A DNA stretch of 64,000 bases from Chamaea fasciata (GCA_029207755.1 JARCOQ010000002.1:113633745-113697744); one strand, 5' to 3'. Counted from the stretch's first letter, positions 9,399 to 23,000 are shown. Program-made: numbers and translations. The notes: a model not told the origin generated them from the sequence alone.

Positions 9399-11438
9399 CT
9401 TATTTTATTTTTCTTTTTTTTGTGACATTTCATTCATGTCAATTCTTCTCCACTCTCTTTCTATGCATGTCTTCCCTGAGTTCAGGATTTCAATGGAGTC
9501 ATTTGGGCAAGCTTGGCACCTTTGCACTGCCCCTGCTTTCATCTCTGGCCATTCAGTGCTAATTGCGCCTTTTTCCCGAATTTTCAGGTTTTTTCACTCG
9601 CGTGCTTTTTGGATCACATCTCCACTCCCGAGCGCTTGATCCACTTTATCCTCTGATTTCCAGATTTCATTCCCTTTCCCGAAAGGAAGGCTTTCCCTTT
9701 CGGGAAAGGGAATGAAATCTGCTGATTTCAATGAGCAATAACTGGGCAAGCTTCGGTCCATGTCCCTGCACTTCTGCTCATCCCATCTGCTTTTATGGTT
9801 TTCCCCTGGCCTCCAAAATCTTCCTGATTTTATTTGTCTTTTTTTTCGTGACATTTCATTCATGTCAATTCTTCTCCACTCTCTTTCTATGCATGTCTTC
9901 CCTGAGTTCAGGATTTCAATTGGAGTCATTTGGGCAAGCTTGGCACCTTTGCACTGCCCCTGATTTCATCTCCGGCCATTCGGTGCTAATTGCGCAGTTT
10001 CCGGATTTTCTCGGATTTTTTCACTTGCGTGCTTTTTGGATCACATCTGCTGTCCAGAGGGCTTGATCCTATTTGTTCTCTGATTTCCAGATATCATTCC
10101 CTTTCCCAAAAAGAAGGCTTTCCCTTTTGGGAAAGGGAATGAAATCTGCGGATTTCGATGAGCAATAACTGGGAAATTTTCGGTCCATGTCCTTGTACTT
10201 CTGCTCATGTCAATTGCTTTTATGATTTTCGCCAAGATTCTGAATTATTTACTGATTTGTTTTTTTTTTTTTTTTGGGACAATTCATTTCTGTCAGTTCT
10301 TCTCAACTCTCTTTCTATGCATGTCTTCCCTGAGTTCAGGATTTCAATTGGAGTCATTTGGGCAAGCTTGGCACCTTTGCACTGCCCCTGCTTTCATCTC
10401 CGGCCATTCGGTGCTAATTGCGCAGTTTCCAGATTTTCTCGTATTTTTTCACTTGCGTGCTTTTTGGATCACATCTGCTCTCCAGAGCGCTTGATCCCCT
10501 TTGTTCTCTGATTTCCAGATATCATTCCCTTTCCTAGAAAGAAGGCTTTCCCTTTTGGGAAAGGGAATGTAATCTGCCCATAGCAATGAGCAATAATTGG
10601 GCAAGCTTTGGTCCTTGTCGCTGCACTTCTGCTCATCCCATTTGCTTTTATGGTTTTAACCCAGCGTCCAAAATTTTCCTTATTTTATTTCTCTTTTTTT
10701 CGTGACATTTCATTCATGTCAATTCTTCTCCACTCTCTTTCTATGCATGTCTTCCCTGAGTTCAGGATTTCATTATGAGTCATTTGGGCAAGCTTGGCAC
10801 TTTTGCACTGCCCCTGCTTTCATCTCTGGCCATTCAGTGCTAATTGCGCCTTTTTCCCGAATTTTCAGGTTTTTTCACTCGCGTGCTTTTTGGATCACAT
10901 CTCCACTCCAGAGCGCTTGATCCACTTTATCCTCTGATTTCCAGATTTCATTCCCTTTCCCGAAAGGAAGGCTTTCCCTTTCGGGAAAATGAATGAAATC
11001 TGCTGATTTCAATGAGCAATAATTGGGCAAGCTTTGGTCCTTGTCGCTGCACTTCTGCTCATCCCATCTGCTTTTATGGTTTTAACCCAGCGTCCAAAAT
11101 TTTCCTTATTTTATTTCTCTTTTTTTTTGTGACATTTCATTCATGTCAATTCTTCTCCACTCTCTTTCTATGCATGTCTTCCCTGAGTTCAGGATTTCAA
11201 TTGGAGTCATTTGGGCAAGCTTGGCACCTTTGCACTGCCCCTGCTTTCATTTCTGGCCATTCGGTGCTAATTGCGCAGTTTCCAGATTTTCTCGTATTTT
11301 TTCACTTGCGTGCTTTTTGGATCACATCTGCTCTCCAGAGTGCTTGATCCCCTTTGTTCTCTGATTTCCAGATTTCATTCCCTTTCCTAGAAAGAAGGCT
11401 TTCCCTTTTGGGAAAGGGAATGAAATCTGCTGATTTCA
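9306..11438 (+). repeat. 5-mer unit (2133-bp offset), N-P-R-N-N, first copy
   Basis: Repeats from 11439 at an offset of 2133 bp up to about 12182. Both are duplicated again within the 12-mer block (13996 and 16129). The two copies differ by single bases, such as ttcaatggag/ttcagtggag and gcaagcttcgg/gcaagcctcgg, and those differences are kept in the later duplicates. The 5-mer duplication therefore came before the 12-mer duplication. Confidence 0.85.
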
Positions 11439-13142
11439 ATGAGCAATAATTGGGCAAGCTTTGGTCCTTGTCGCTGCACTTCTGCTCATCCCATTTGCTT
11501 TTATGGTTTTAACCCAGCGTCCAAAATTTTCCTTATTTTATTTTTCTTTTTTTTGTGACATTTCATTCATGTCAATTCTTCTCCACTCTCTTTCTATGCA
11601 TGTCTTCCCTGAGTTCAGGATTTCAGTGGAGTCATTTGGGCAAGCTTGGCACCTTTGCACTGCCCCTGCTTTCATCTCTGGCCATTCAGTGCTAATTGCG
11701 CCTTTTTCCCGAATTTTCAGGTTTTTTCACTCGCGTGCTTTTTGGATCACATCTCCACTCCCGAGCGCTTGATCCACTTTATCCTCTGATTTCCAGATTT
11801 CATTCCCTTTCCCGAAAGGAAGGCTTTCCCTTTCGGGAAAGGGAATGAAATCTGCTGATTTCAATGAGCAATAACTGGGCAAGCCTCGGTCCATGTCCCT
11901 GCACTTCTGCTCATCCCATCTGCTTTTATGGTTTTCCCCTGGCCTCCAAAATCTTCCTGATTTTATTTGTCTTTTTTTTCGTGACATTTCATTCATGTCA
12001 ATTCTTCTCCACTCTCTTTCTATGCATGTCTTCCCTGAGTTCAGGATTTCAATTGGAGTCATTTGGGCAAGCTTGGCACCTTTGCACTGCCCCTGATTTC
12101 ATCTCCGGCCATTCGGTGCTAATTGCGCAGTTTCCGGATTTTCTCGGATTTTTTCACTTGCGTGCTTTTTGGATCACATCTGCTCTCCAGAGCGCTTGAT
12201 CCCCTTTGTTCTCTGATTTCCAGATATCATTCCCTTTCCTAGAAAGAAGGCTTTCCCTTTTGGGAAAGGGAATGTAATCTGTCCATAGCAATGAGCAATA
12301 ATTGGGCAAGCTTTGGTCCTTGTCGCTGCACTTCTGCTCATCCCATTTGCTTTTATGGTTTTAACCCAGTGTCGAAAATTTTCCTTATTTTATTTCTCTT
12401 TTTTTCGTGACATTTCATTCATGTCAATTCTTCTCCACTCTCTTTCTATGCATGTCTTCCCTGAGTTCAGGATTTCAATTGGAGTCATTTGGGCAAGCTT
12501 GGCACCTTTGCACTGCCCCTGCTTCCATCTCTGGCCATTCAGTGGTAATCAGCCTTTTTCCCGAATTTTCAGGTTTTTTCACTTGCGTGCTGTTTGGATC
12601 ACATCTCCACTCCAGAGCGCTTGATCCACTTTATCCTCTGATTTCCAGATTTCATTCCCTTTCCCGAAAGGAAGGCTTTCCCTTTCGGGAAAGGGAATGA
12701 AATCTGCTGATTTCAATGAGCAATAATTGGGCAAGCTTCGGTCCATGTCCCTGCACTTCTGCTCATCCCATCTGCTTTTATGGTTTTCCCCTGGCCTCCA
12801 AAATCTTCCTGATTTTATTTGTCTTTTTTTTCGTGACATTTCATTCATGTCAATTCTTCTCCACTCTCTTTCTATGCATGTCTTCCCTGAGTTCAGGATT
12901 TCAATTGGAGTCATTTGGGCAAGCTTGGCACCTTTGCACTGCCCCTGCTTTCATCTCTGGCCATTCGGTGCTAATTGCGCAGTTTCCGGATTTTCTCGGA
13001 TTTTTTCACTTGCGTGCTTTTTGGATCACATCTGCTGTCCAGAGGGCTTGATCCTATTTGTTCTCTGATTTCCAGATATCATTCCCTTTCCCAAAAAGAA
13101 GGCTTTCCCTTTTGGGAAAGGGAATGAAATCTGCGGATTTCG

Positions 13143-13568
13143 ATGAGCAATAACTGGGAAATTTTCGGTCCATGTCCTTGTACTTCTGCTCATGTCAATT
13201 GCTTTTATGATTTTCGCCAAGATTCTGAATTATTTACTGATTTGTTTTTTTTTTTTTTGGGGCAATTCATTTCTGTCAGTTCTTCTCAACTCTCTTTGTA
13301 TGCATGTCTTCCCTGAGTTCAGGATTTCAATTGGAGTCATTTGGGCAAACTTGGCACCTTTGCACTGCCCCTGCTTTCATCTCCGGCCATTCGGTGCTAA
13401 TTGCGCAGTTTCCGGATTTTCTCGGATTTTCTCACTTGCGTGCTTTTTGGATCACATCTCCACTCCAGAGCGCTTGATCGACTTTATCCTCTGATTTCCA
13501 GATTTCATTCCCTTTCCCGAAAGGAAGGCTTTCCCTTTCGGGAAAATGAATGAAATCTGCTGATTTCA
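13143..13568 (+). repeat. Chimeric monomer R/N (product of a one-monomer deletion)
   Basis: The left part equals the class R monomer at 8026, including ttgtatgcatg and gggcaaacttgg. The right part equals the tail of the N monomer at 8453, including ttttctcacttg and gcttgatcgac. The switch lies within a 29-bp stretch (13385-13413) identical in both parents. Confidence 0.9.
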
Positions 13569-13995
13569 ATGAGCAATAATTGGGCAAGCTTTGGTCCTTG
13601 TCGCTGCACTTCTGCTCATCCCATCTGCTTTTATGGTTTTAACCCAGCGTCCAAAATTTTCCTTATTTTATTTCTCTTTTTTTTTGTGACATTTCATTCA
13701 TGTCAATTCTTCTCCACTCTCTTTCTATGCATGTCTTCCCTGAGTTCAGGATTTCAATTGGAGTCATTTGGGCAAGCTTGGCACCTTTGCACTGCCCCTG
13801 CTTTCATTTCTGGCCATTCGGTGCTAATTGCGCAGTTTCCAGATTTTCTCGTATTTTTTCACTTGCGTGCTTTTTGGATCACATCTGCTCTCCAGAGTGC
13901 TTGATCCCCTTTGTTCTCTGATTTCCAGATTTCATTCCCTTTCCTAGAAAGAAGGCTTTCCCTTTTGGGAAAGGGAATGAAATCTGCTGATTTCA

Positions 13996-16128
13996 ATGAG
14001 CAATAATTGGGCAAGCTTTGGTCCTTGTCGCTGCACTTCTGCTCATCCCATTTGCTTTTATGGTTTTAACCCAGCGTCCAAAATTTTCCTTATTTTATTT
14101 TTCTTTTTTTTGTGACATTTCATTCATGTCAATTCTTCTCCACTCTCTTTCTATGCATGTCTTCCCTGAGTTCAGGATTTCAATGGAGTCATTTGGGCAA
14201 GCTTGGCACCTTTGCACTGCCCCTGCTTTCATCTCTGGCCATTCAGTGCTAATTGCGCCTTTTTCCCGAATTTTCAGGTTTTTTCACTCGCGTGCTTTTT
14301 GGATCACATCTCCACTCCCGAGCGCTTGATCCACTTTATCCTCTGATTTCCAGATTTCATTCCCTTTCCCGAAAGGAAGGCTTTCCCTTTCGGGAAAGGG
14401 AATGAAATCTGCTGATTTCAATGAGCAATAACTGGGCAAGCTTCGGTCCATGTCCCTGCACTTCTGCTCATCCCATCTGCTTTTATGGTTTTCCCCTGGC
14501 CTCCAAAATCTTCCTGATTTTATTTGTCTTTTTTTTCGTGACATTTCATTCATGTCAATTCTTCTCCACTCTCTTTCTATGCATGTCTTCCCTGAGTTCA
14601 GGATTTCAATTGGAGTCATTTGGGCAAGCTTGGCACCTTTGCACTGCCCCTGATTTCATCTCCGGCCATTCGGTGCTAATTGCGCAGTTTCCGGATTTTC
14701 TCGGATTTTTTCACTTGCGTGCTTTTTGGATCACATCTGCTGTCCAGAGGGCTTGATCCTATTTGTTCTCTGATTTCCAGATATCATTCCCTTTCCCAAA
14801 AAGAAGGCTTTCCCTTTTGGGAAAGGGAATGAAATCTGCGGATTTCGATGAGCAATAACTGGGAAATTTTCGGTCCATGTCCTTGTACTTCTGCTCATGT
14901 CAATTGCTTTTATGATTTTCGCCAAGATTCTGAATTATTTACTGATTTGTTTTTTTTTTTTTTTTGGGACAATTCATTTCTGTCAGTTCTTCTCAACTCT
15001 CTTTCTATGCATGTCTTCCCTGAGTTCAGGATTTCAATTGGAGTCATTTGGGCAAGCTTGGCACCTTTGCACTGCCCCTGCTTTCATCTCCGGCCATTCG
15101 GTGCTAATTGCGCAGTTTCCAGATTTTCTCGTATTTTTTCACTTGCGTGCTTTTTGGATCACATCTGCTCTCCAGAGCGCTTGATCCCCTTTGTTCTCTG
15201 ATTTCCAGATATCATTCCCTTTCCTAGAAAGAAGGCTTTCCCTTTTGGGAAAGGGAATGTAATCTGCCCATAGCAATGAGCAATAATTGGGCAAGCTTTG
15301 GTCCTTGTCGCTGCACTTCTGCTCATCCCATTTGCTTTTATGGTTTTAACCCAGCGTCCAAAATTTTCCTTATTTTATTTCTCTTTTTTTCGTGACATTT
15401 CATTCATGTCAATTCTTCTCCACTCTCTTTCTATGCATGTCTTCCCTGAGTTCAGGATTTCATTATGAGTCATTTGGGCAAGCTTGGCACTTTTGCACTG
15501 CCCCTGCTTTCATCTCTGGCCATTCAGTGCTAATTGCGCCTTTTTCCCGAATTTTCAGGTTTTTTCACTCGCGTGCTTTTTGGATCACATCTCCACTCCA
15601 GAGCGCTTGATCGACTTTATCCTCTGATTTCCAGATTTCATTCCCTTTCCCGAAAGGAAGGCTTTCCCTTTCGGGAAAATGAATGAAATCTGCTGATTTC
15701 AATGAGCAATAATTGGGCAAGCTTTGGTCCTTGTCGCTGCACTTCTGCTCATCCCATCTGCTTTTATGGTTTTAACCCAGCGTCCAAAATTTTCCTTATT
15801 TTATTTCTCTTTTTTTTTGTGACATTTCATTCATGTCAATTCTTCTCCACTCTCTTTCTATGCATGTCTTCCCTGAGTTCAGGATTTCAATTGGAGTCAT
15901 TTGGGCAAGCTTGGCACCTTTGCACTGCCCCTGCTTTCATTTCTGGCCATTCGGTGCTAATTGCGCAGTTTCCAGATTTTCTCGTATTTTTTCACTTGCG
16001 TGCTTTTTGGATCACATCTGCTCTCCAGAGTGCTTGATCCCCTTTGTTCTCTGATTTCCAGATTTCATTCCCTTTCCTAGAAAGAAGGCTTTCCCTTTTG
16101 GGAAAGGGAATGAAATCTGCTGATTTCA
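13996..16128 (+). repeat. 5-mer unit (2133-bp offset), copy inside 12-mer copy 2
   Basis: Counterpart of 9306-11438 at +4690 bp, followed by a related unit at 16129 that extends to about 17.3 kb before the pattern changes. Confidence 0.85.
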
Positions 16129-17408
16129 ATGAGCAATAATTGGGCAAGCTTTGGTCCTTGTCGCTGCACTTCTGCTCATCCCATTTGCTTTTATGGTTTT
16201 AACCCAGCGTCCAAAATTTTCCTTATTTTATTTTTCTTTTTTTTGTGACATTTCATTCATGTCAATTCTTCTCCACTCTCTTTCTATGCATGTCTTCCCT
16301 GAGTTCAGGATTTCAGTGGAGTCATTTGGGCAAGCTTGGCACCTTTGCACTGCCCCTGCTTTCATCTCTGGCCATTCAGTGCTAATTGCGCCTTTTTCCC
16401 GAATTTTCAGGTTTTTTCACTCGCGTGCTTTTTGGATCACATCTCCACTCCCGAGCGCTTGATCCACTTTATCCTCTGATTTCCAGATTTCATTCCCTTT
16501 CCCGAAAGGAAGGCTTTCCCTTTCGGGAAAGGGAATGAAATCTGCTGATTTCAATGAGCAATAACTGGGCAAGCCTCGGTCCATGTCCCTGCACTTCTGC
16601 TCATCCCATCTGCTTTTATGGTTTTCCCCTGGCCTCCAAAATCTTCCTGATTTTATTTGTCTTTTTTTTCGTGACATTTCATTCATGTCAATTCTTCTCC
16701 ACTCTCTTTCTATGCATGTCTTCCCTGAGTTCAGGATTTCAATTGGAGTCATTTGGGCAAGCTTGGCACCTTTGCACTGCCCCTGATTTCATCTCCGGCC
16801 ATTCGGTGCTAATTGCGCAGTTTCCGGATTTTCTCGGATTTTTTCACTTGCGTGCTTTTTGGATCACATCTGCTGTCCAGAGGGCTTGATCCTATTTGTT
16901 CTCTGATTTCCAGATATCATTCCCTTTCCCAAAAAGAAGGCTTTCCCTTTTGGGAAAGGGAATGAAATCTGCGGATTTCGATGAGCAATAACTGGGAAAT
17001 TTTCGGTCCATGTCCTTGTACTTCTGCTCATGTCAATTGCTTTTATGATTTTCGCCAAGATTCTGAATTATTTACTGATTTGTTTTTTTTTTTTTTTTGG
17101 GACAATTCATTTCTGTCAGTTCTTCTCAACTCTCTTTCTATGCATGTCTTCCCTGAGTTCAGGATTTCAATTGGAGTCATTTGGGCAAGCTTGGCACCTT
17201 TGCACTGCCCCTGCTTTCATCTCCGGCCATTCGGTGCTAATTGCGCAGTTTCCAGATTTTCTCGTATTTTTTCACTTGCGTGCTTTTTGGATCACATCTG
17301 CTCTCCAGAGCGCTTGATCCCCTTTGTTCTCTGATTTCCAGATATCATTCCCTTTTCTAGAAAGAAGGCTTTCCCTTTTGGGAAAGGGAATGTAATCTGC
17401 CCATAGCA

Positions 17409-19535
17409 ATGAGCAATAATTGGGCAAGCTTTGGTCCTTGTCGCTGCACTTCTGCTCATCCCATTTGCTTTTATGGTTTTAACCCAGCGTCCAAAATTTT
17501 CCTTATTTTATTTCTCTTTTTTTTGTGACATTTCATTCATGTCAATTCTTCTCCACTCTCTTTCTATGCATGTCTTCCCTGAGTTCAGGATTTCAATTGG
17601 AGTCATTTGGGCGAGCTTGGCACCTTTGCACTGCCCCTGCTTTCATCTCTGGCCATTCAGTGCTAATTGCGCCTTTTTCCCGAATTTTCAGGTTTTTTCA
17701 CTCGCGTGCTTTTTGGATCACATCTCCACTCCCGAGCGCTTGATCCACTTTATCCTCTGATTTCCAGATTTCATTCCCTTTCCCGAAAGGAAGGCTTTCC
17801 CTTTCGGGAAAGGGAATGAAATCTGCTGATTTCAATGAGCAATAATTGGGCAAGCTTCGGTCCATGTCCTTGCACTTCTGCTCATCCCATCTGCTTTTAT
17901 GATTTTCACCTGGCCGCAAAAATATTCCTGCTTTTTTTCTTTGTTTTTCGTGACATTTTATTCATATCAATTCTTCTCCACTCTCTTTCTATGCATGTTT
18001 TCCCTGAGTTCAGGATTTCAATTGGAGTCATTTGGGCAAGCTTGGCACCTTTGCACTGCCCCTGCTTTCATCTCTGGCCATTCGGTGCTAATTGCGCAGT
18101 TTCCGGATTTTCTCAGATTTTTTCACTTGCGTGCTTTTTGGATCACATCTGCTCTCCAGAGCGCTTGATCCTATTTGTTCTCTGATTTCCAGATATCATT
18201 CCCTTTCCCAAAAAGAAGGCTTTTCCTTTTGGGAAAGGGAATGAAATCTGCGGATTTCGTTGAGCAATAATTGGGAAATTTTCGGTCCATGTCCTTGTAC
18301 TTCTGCTCATGTCAATCGCTTTTATGATTTTCGCCAAGATTCTGAATTATTTACTGATTTGTTGGTTTTTTTTTTGGGACAATTCATTTCTGTCAATTCT
18401 TCTCCACTCTCTTTCTATGCATGTCTTCCCTGAGTTCAGGATTTCAATTGGAGTCATTTGGGCAAGCTTGGCACCTTTGCACTGCCCCTGATTTCATCTC
18501 TGGCCATTCGGTGCTAATTGCACAGTTTCCAGATTTTCTTGTATTTTTTCACTTGCGTGCTTTTTGGATCACATCTGCTCTCCAGAGCGCATGATCCCCT
18601 TTAGTTCTCTGATTTCCAGATATCATTCCCTTTCCTAGAAAGAAGGCGTTCCCTTTTGGGAAAGGGAATGTAATCTGCCCATAGCAATGAGCAATAATTG
18701 GGGAAGCTTTGGTCCTTGTCGCTGCACTTCTGCTCATCCCATTTGCTTTTATGGTTTTAACCCAGCGTCCAAAATTTTCCTTATTTTATTTCTCTTTTTT
18801 TCGTGACATTTCATTCATGTCAATTCTTCTCCACTCTCTTTCTATGCATGTCTTCCCTGAGTTCAGGATTTCAATTGGAGTCATTTGGGCAAGCTTGGCA
18901 CTTTTGCACTGCCCCTGCTTTCATCTCTGGCCATTCGGTGCTAATTGCGCAGTTTCCGGGTTTTCTCGGATTTTCTCACTTGCGTGCTTTTTGGATCACA
19001 TCTGCACTCCAGAGCGCTTGATCCACTTTATCCTCTGATTTCCAGATTTCATTCCCTTTCCCGAAAGGAAGGCTTTCCCTTTCGGGAAAATGAATGAAAT
19101 CTGCTGATTTCAATGAGCAATAATTGGGCAAGCTTTGGTCCATGTCCCTGCACTTCTGCTCATCCCATCTGCTTTTATGGTTTTCACCAGGCCTCAAAAC
19201 CTTTCCTTTTTTTTCTTTGTTTTTTTTGACATTTCATGGATTTCAATTTTTCTCCAATCTCTTTCTATGCATATCTTCCCTGAGTTCAGGATTTCAATTG
19301 GAGTCATTTGGGCAAGCTTGGCACCTTTGCACTGCCCCTGCTTTCATCTCCGGCCATTCGGTTCTAATTGCGCAGTTTCGAGATTTTCTCGTATTTTTTC
19401 ACTTGCGTGCTTTTTGGATCACATCTGCTCTCCAGAGCGCTTGATCCCCTTTGTTCTCTGATTTCCAGATATCATTCCCTTTCCTAGAAAGAAGGCTTTC
19501 CCTTTTGGGAAAGGGAATGTAATCTGCCCATAGCA
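17409..19535 (+). repeat. 5-mer higher-order repeat, 2127 bp (N-S-R-N-Q), copy 1
   Basis: Matches 19536-21662 at a constant 2127 bp. Shared marks: gggcgagcttgg in the N core, tatgcatgttttcc in the S core, aattgcacagtttcc in the R core, aggcgttccc in the hairpin loop and tatgcatatcttcc in the Q core. Private to this copy: cgttgagcaat at 18258 and a poly-T interrupted by gg at 18363. Confidence 0.9.
17835..18259 (+). repeat. Representative class S monomer (425 bp)
   Basis: Diagnostic words are ttcacctggccgcaaaa and gacattttattcatatc. The first copy on the left is at 17835 and class S is then regular to the right end (19962, 22088, 27631, 30612, 32477, 35026, 37153, 40550, 55867, 57994, 61391). 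It is preceded by the G-type hairpin with a full right arm. It occupies the slot that class P fills further left, so it looks like a replacement of P in the higher-order order. Confidence 0.9.
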
Positions 19536-21662
19536 ATGAGCAATAATTGGGCAAGCTTTGGTCCTTGTCGCTGCACTTCTGCTCATCCCATTTGCTTTTA
19601 TGGTTTTAACCCAGCGTCCAAAATTTTCCTTATTTTATTTCTCTTTTTTTTGTGACATTTCATTCATGTCAATTCTTCTCCACTCTCTTTCTATGCATGT
19701 CTTCCCTGAGTTCAGGATTTCAATTGGAGTCATTTGGGCGAGCTTGGCACCTTTGCACTGCCCCTGCTTTCATCTCTGGCCATTCAGTGCTAATTGCGCC
19801 TTTTTCCCGAATTTTCAGGTTTTTTCACTCGCGTGCTTTTTGGATCACATCTCCACTCCCGAGCGCTTGATCCACTTTATCCTCTGATTTCCAGATTTCA
19901 TTCCCTTTCCCGAAAGGAAGGCTTTCCCTTTCGGGAAAGGGAATGAAATCTGCTGATTTCAATGAGCAATAATTGGGCAAGCTTCGGTCCATGTCCTTGC
20001 ACTTCTGCTCATCCCATCTGCTTTTATGATTTTCACCTGGCCGCAAAAATATTCCTGCTTTTTTTCTTTGTTTTTCGTGACATTTTATTCATATCAATTC
20101 TTCTCCACTCTCTTTCTATGCATGTTTTCCCTGAGTTCAGGATTTCAATTGGAGTCATTTGGGCAAGCTTGGCACCTTTGCACTGCCCCTGCTTTCATCT
20201 CTGGCCATTCGGTGCTAATTGCGCAGTTTCCGGATTTTCTCAGATTTTTTCACTTGCGTGCTTTTTGGATCACATCTGCTCTCCAGAGCGCTTGATCCTA
20301 TTTGTTCTCTGATTTCCAGATATCATTCCCTTTCCCAAAAAGAAGGCTTTTCCTTTTGGGAAAGGGAATGAAATCTGCGGATTTCGATGAGCAATAATTG
20401 GGAAATTTTCGGTCCATGTCCTTGTACTTCTGCTCATGTCAATCGCTTTTATGATTTTCGCCAAGATTCTGAATTATTTACTGATTTGTTTTTTTTTTTT
20501 TTGGGACAATTCATTTCTGTCAATTCTTCTCCACTCTCTTTCTATGCATGTCTTCCCTGAGTTCAGGATTTCAATTGGAGTCATTTGGGCAAGCTTGGCA
20601 CCTTTGCACTGCCCCTGATTTCATCTCTGGCCATTCGGTGCTAATTGCACAGTTTCCAGATTTTCTCGTATTTTTTCACTTGCGTGCTTTTTGGATCACA
20701 TCTGCTCTCCAGAGCGCATGATCCCCTTTAGTTCTCTGATTTCCAGATATCATTCCCTTTCCTAGAAAGAAGGCGTTCCCTTTTGGGAAAGGGAATGTAA
20801 TCTGCCCATAGCAATGAGCAATAATTGGGGAAGCTTTGGTCCTTGTCGCTGCACTTCTGCTCATCCCATTTGCTTTTATGGTTTTAACCCAGCGTCCAAA
20901 ATTTTCCTTATTTTATTTCTCTTTTTTTCGTGACATTTCATTCATGTCAATTCTTCTCCACTCTCTTTCTATGCATGTCTTCCCTGAGTTCAGGATTTCA
21001 ATTGGAGTCGTTTGGGCAAGCTTGGCACTTTTGCACTGCCCCTGCTTTCATCTCTGGCCATTCGGTGCTAATTGCGCAGTTTCCGGATTTTCTCGGATTT
21101 TCTCACTTGCGTGCTTTTTGGATCACATCTCCACTCCAGAGCGCTTGATCCACTTTATCCTCTGATTTCCAGATTTCATTCCCTTTCCCGAAAGGAAGGC
21201 TTTCCCTATCGGGAAAATGAATGAAATCTGCTGATTTCAATGAGCAATAATTGGGCAAGCTTTGGTCCATGTCCCTGCACTTCTGCTCATCCCATCTGCT
21301 TTTATGGTTTTCACCAGGCCTCAAAACCTTTCCTTTTTTTTCTTTGTTTTTTTTGACATTTCATGGATTTCAATTTTTCTCCAATCTCTTTCTATGCATA
21401 TCTTCCCTGAGTTCAGGATTTCAATTGGAGTCATTTGGGCAAGCTTGGCACCTTTGCACTGCCCCTGCTTTCATCTCTGGCCATTCGGTGCTAATTGCGC
21501 AGTTTCCGGATTTTCTCGGATTTTTTCACTTGCCTGCTTTTTGGATCACATCTGCTGTCCAGAGGGCTTGATCCTATTTGTTCTCTGATTTCCAGATATC
21601 ATTCCCTTTCCCAAAAAGAAGGCTTTCCCTTTTGGGAAAGGGAATGAAATCTGCGGATTTCG
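19536..21662 (+). repeat. 5-mer higher-order repeat, 2127 bp (N-S-R-N-Q), copy 2
   Basis: Second copy. Differs from copy 1 by scattered single bases, such as cttgtatt/ctcgtatt, tttccgggtttt/tttccggatttt, ggagtcgtttggg at 21005 and a changed arm base at 21208 (cctatcggg). Confidence 0.9.
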
Positions 21663-23000
21663 ATGAGCAATAACTGGGAAATTTTCGGTCCATGTCCTTG
21701 TACTTCTGCTCATGTCAATCGCTTTTATGATTTTCGCCAAGATTCTGAATTATTTACTGATTTGTTTTTTTTTTTTTGGGACAATTCATTTCTGTCAATT
21801 CTTCTCCACTCTCTTTCTATGCATGTCTTCCCTGAGTTCAGGATTTCAATTGGAGTCATTTGGGCAAGCTTGGCACCTTTGCACTGCCCCTGCTTTCATC
21901 TCTGGCCATTCAGTGCTAATTGCGCCTTTTTCCCGAATTTTCAGGTTTTTTCACTCGCGTGCTTTTTGGATCACATCTCCACTCCCGAGCGCTTGATCCA
22001 CTTTATCCTCTGATTTCCAGATTTCATTCCCTTTCCCGAAAGGAAGGCTTTCCCTTTCGGGAAAGGGAATGAAATCTGCTGATTTCAATGAGCAATAATT
22101 GGGCAAGCTTCGGTCCATGTCCTTGCACTTCTGCTCATCCCATCTGCTTTTATGATTTTCACCTGGCCGCAAAAATATTCCTGCTTTTTTTCTTTGTTTT
22201 TCGTGACATTTTATTCATATCAATTCTTCTCCACTCTCTTTCTATGCATGTCTTCCCTGAGTTCAGGATTTCAATTGGAGTCATTTGGGCAAGCTTGGCA
22301 CCTTTGCACTGCCCCTGCTTTCATCTCTGGCCATTCGGTGCTAATTGCGCAGTTTCCGGATTTTCTCGGATTTTTTCACTTGCGTGCTTTTTGGATCACA
22401 TCTGCTCTCCAGAGCGCTTGATCCTATTTGTTCTCTGATTTCCAGATATCATTCCCTTTTCCAAAAAGAAAGCTTTTCCTTTTGGGAAAGGGAATGAAAT
22501 CTGCGGATTTCGATGAGCAATAATTGGGAAATTTTCGGTCCATGTCCTTGTACTTCTGCTCATGTCAATCGCTTTTATGATTTTCGCCAAGATTCTGAAT
22601 TATTTACTGATTTGTTTTTTTTTTTTTTGGGACAATTCATTTCTGTCAATTCTTCTCCACTCTCTTTCTATGCATGTCTTCCCTGAGTTCAGGATTTCAA
22701 TTGGAGTCATTTGGGCAAGCTTGGCACCTTTGCACTGCCCCTGATTTCATCTCTGGCCATTCGGTGCTAATTGCACAGTTTCCAGATTTTCTCGTATTTT
22801 TTCACTTGCGTGCTTTTTGGATCACATCTGCTCTCCAGAGCGCATGATCCCCTTTAGTTCTCTGATTTCCAGATATCATTCCCTTTCCTAGAAAGACGGC
22901 GTTCCCTTTTGGGAAAGGGAATGTAATCTGCCCATAGCAATGAGCAATAATTGGGGAAGCTTTGGTCCTTGTCGCTGCACTTCTGCTCATCCCATTTGCT
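21663..23000 (+). repeat. 5-mer higher-order repeat, partial copy 3 (R/N junction, S, R, N)
   Basis: Matches copy 2 at an offset of 2126 bp from the core of the monomer at 21663. The opening of that monomer is class R instead of N, so the block was joined inside a monomer. The match fades after 22980, where the N monomer carries cccagtgtcgaaaa instead of cccagcgtccaaaa. Confidence 0.85.

Larger units (their letters stand above)
7066..12182 (+). repeat. 12-monomer block (5117 bp), copy 1
   Basis: Matches 12183-16872. The first part (7066-8296) matches at an offset of 5117 bp. The rest (from about 8695) matches at 4690 bp, the difference being one 427-bp monomer. Shared private marks include aatctgtccatag (7165/12282), caaacttggcac with ttgtatgcatg (8180/13297), ggatttcaatggag (9490/14180), ggatttcagtggag (11623/16313) and gcaagcctcgg (11880/16570). 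Confidence 0.88.
12183..16872 (+). repeat. 12-monomer block, copy 2, with one monomer deleted (4690 bp)
   Basis: Tandem copy of 7066-12182, directly adjacent to it. The monomer corresponding to 8453-8878 is fused with its left neighbour: the monomer at 13143 has the class R left part of 8026 and the tail of 8453. One substitution was noticed between copies (10922 gatccac/15612 gatcgac). The copy ends where the tail reads tgctgtccagaggg instead of tgctctccagagcg. Confidence 0.88.
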
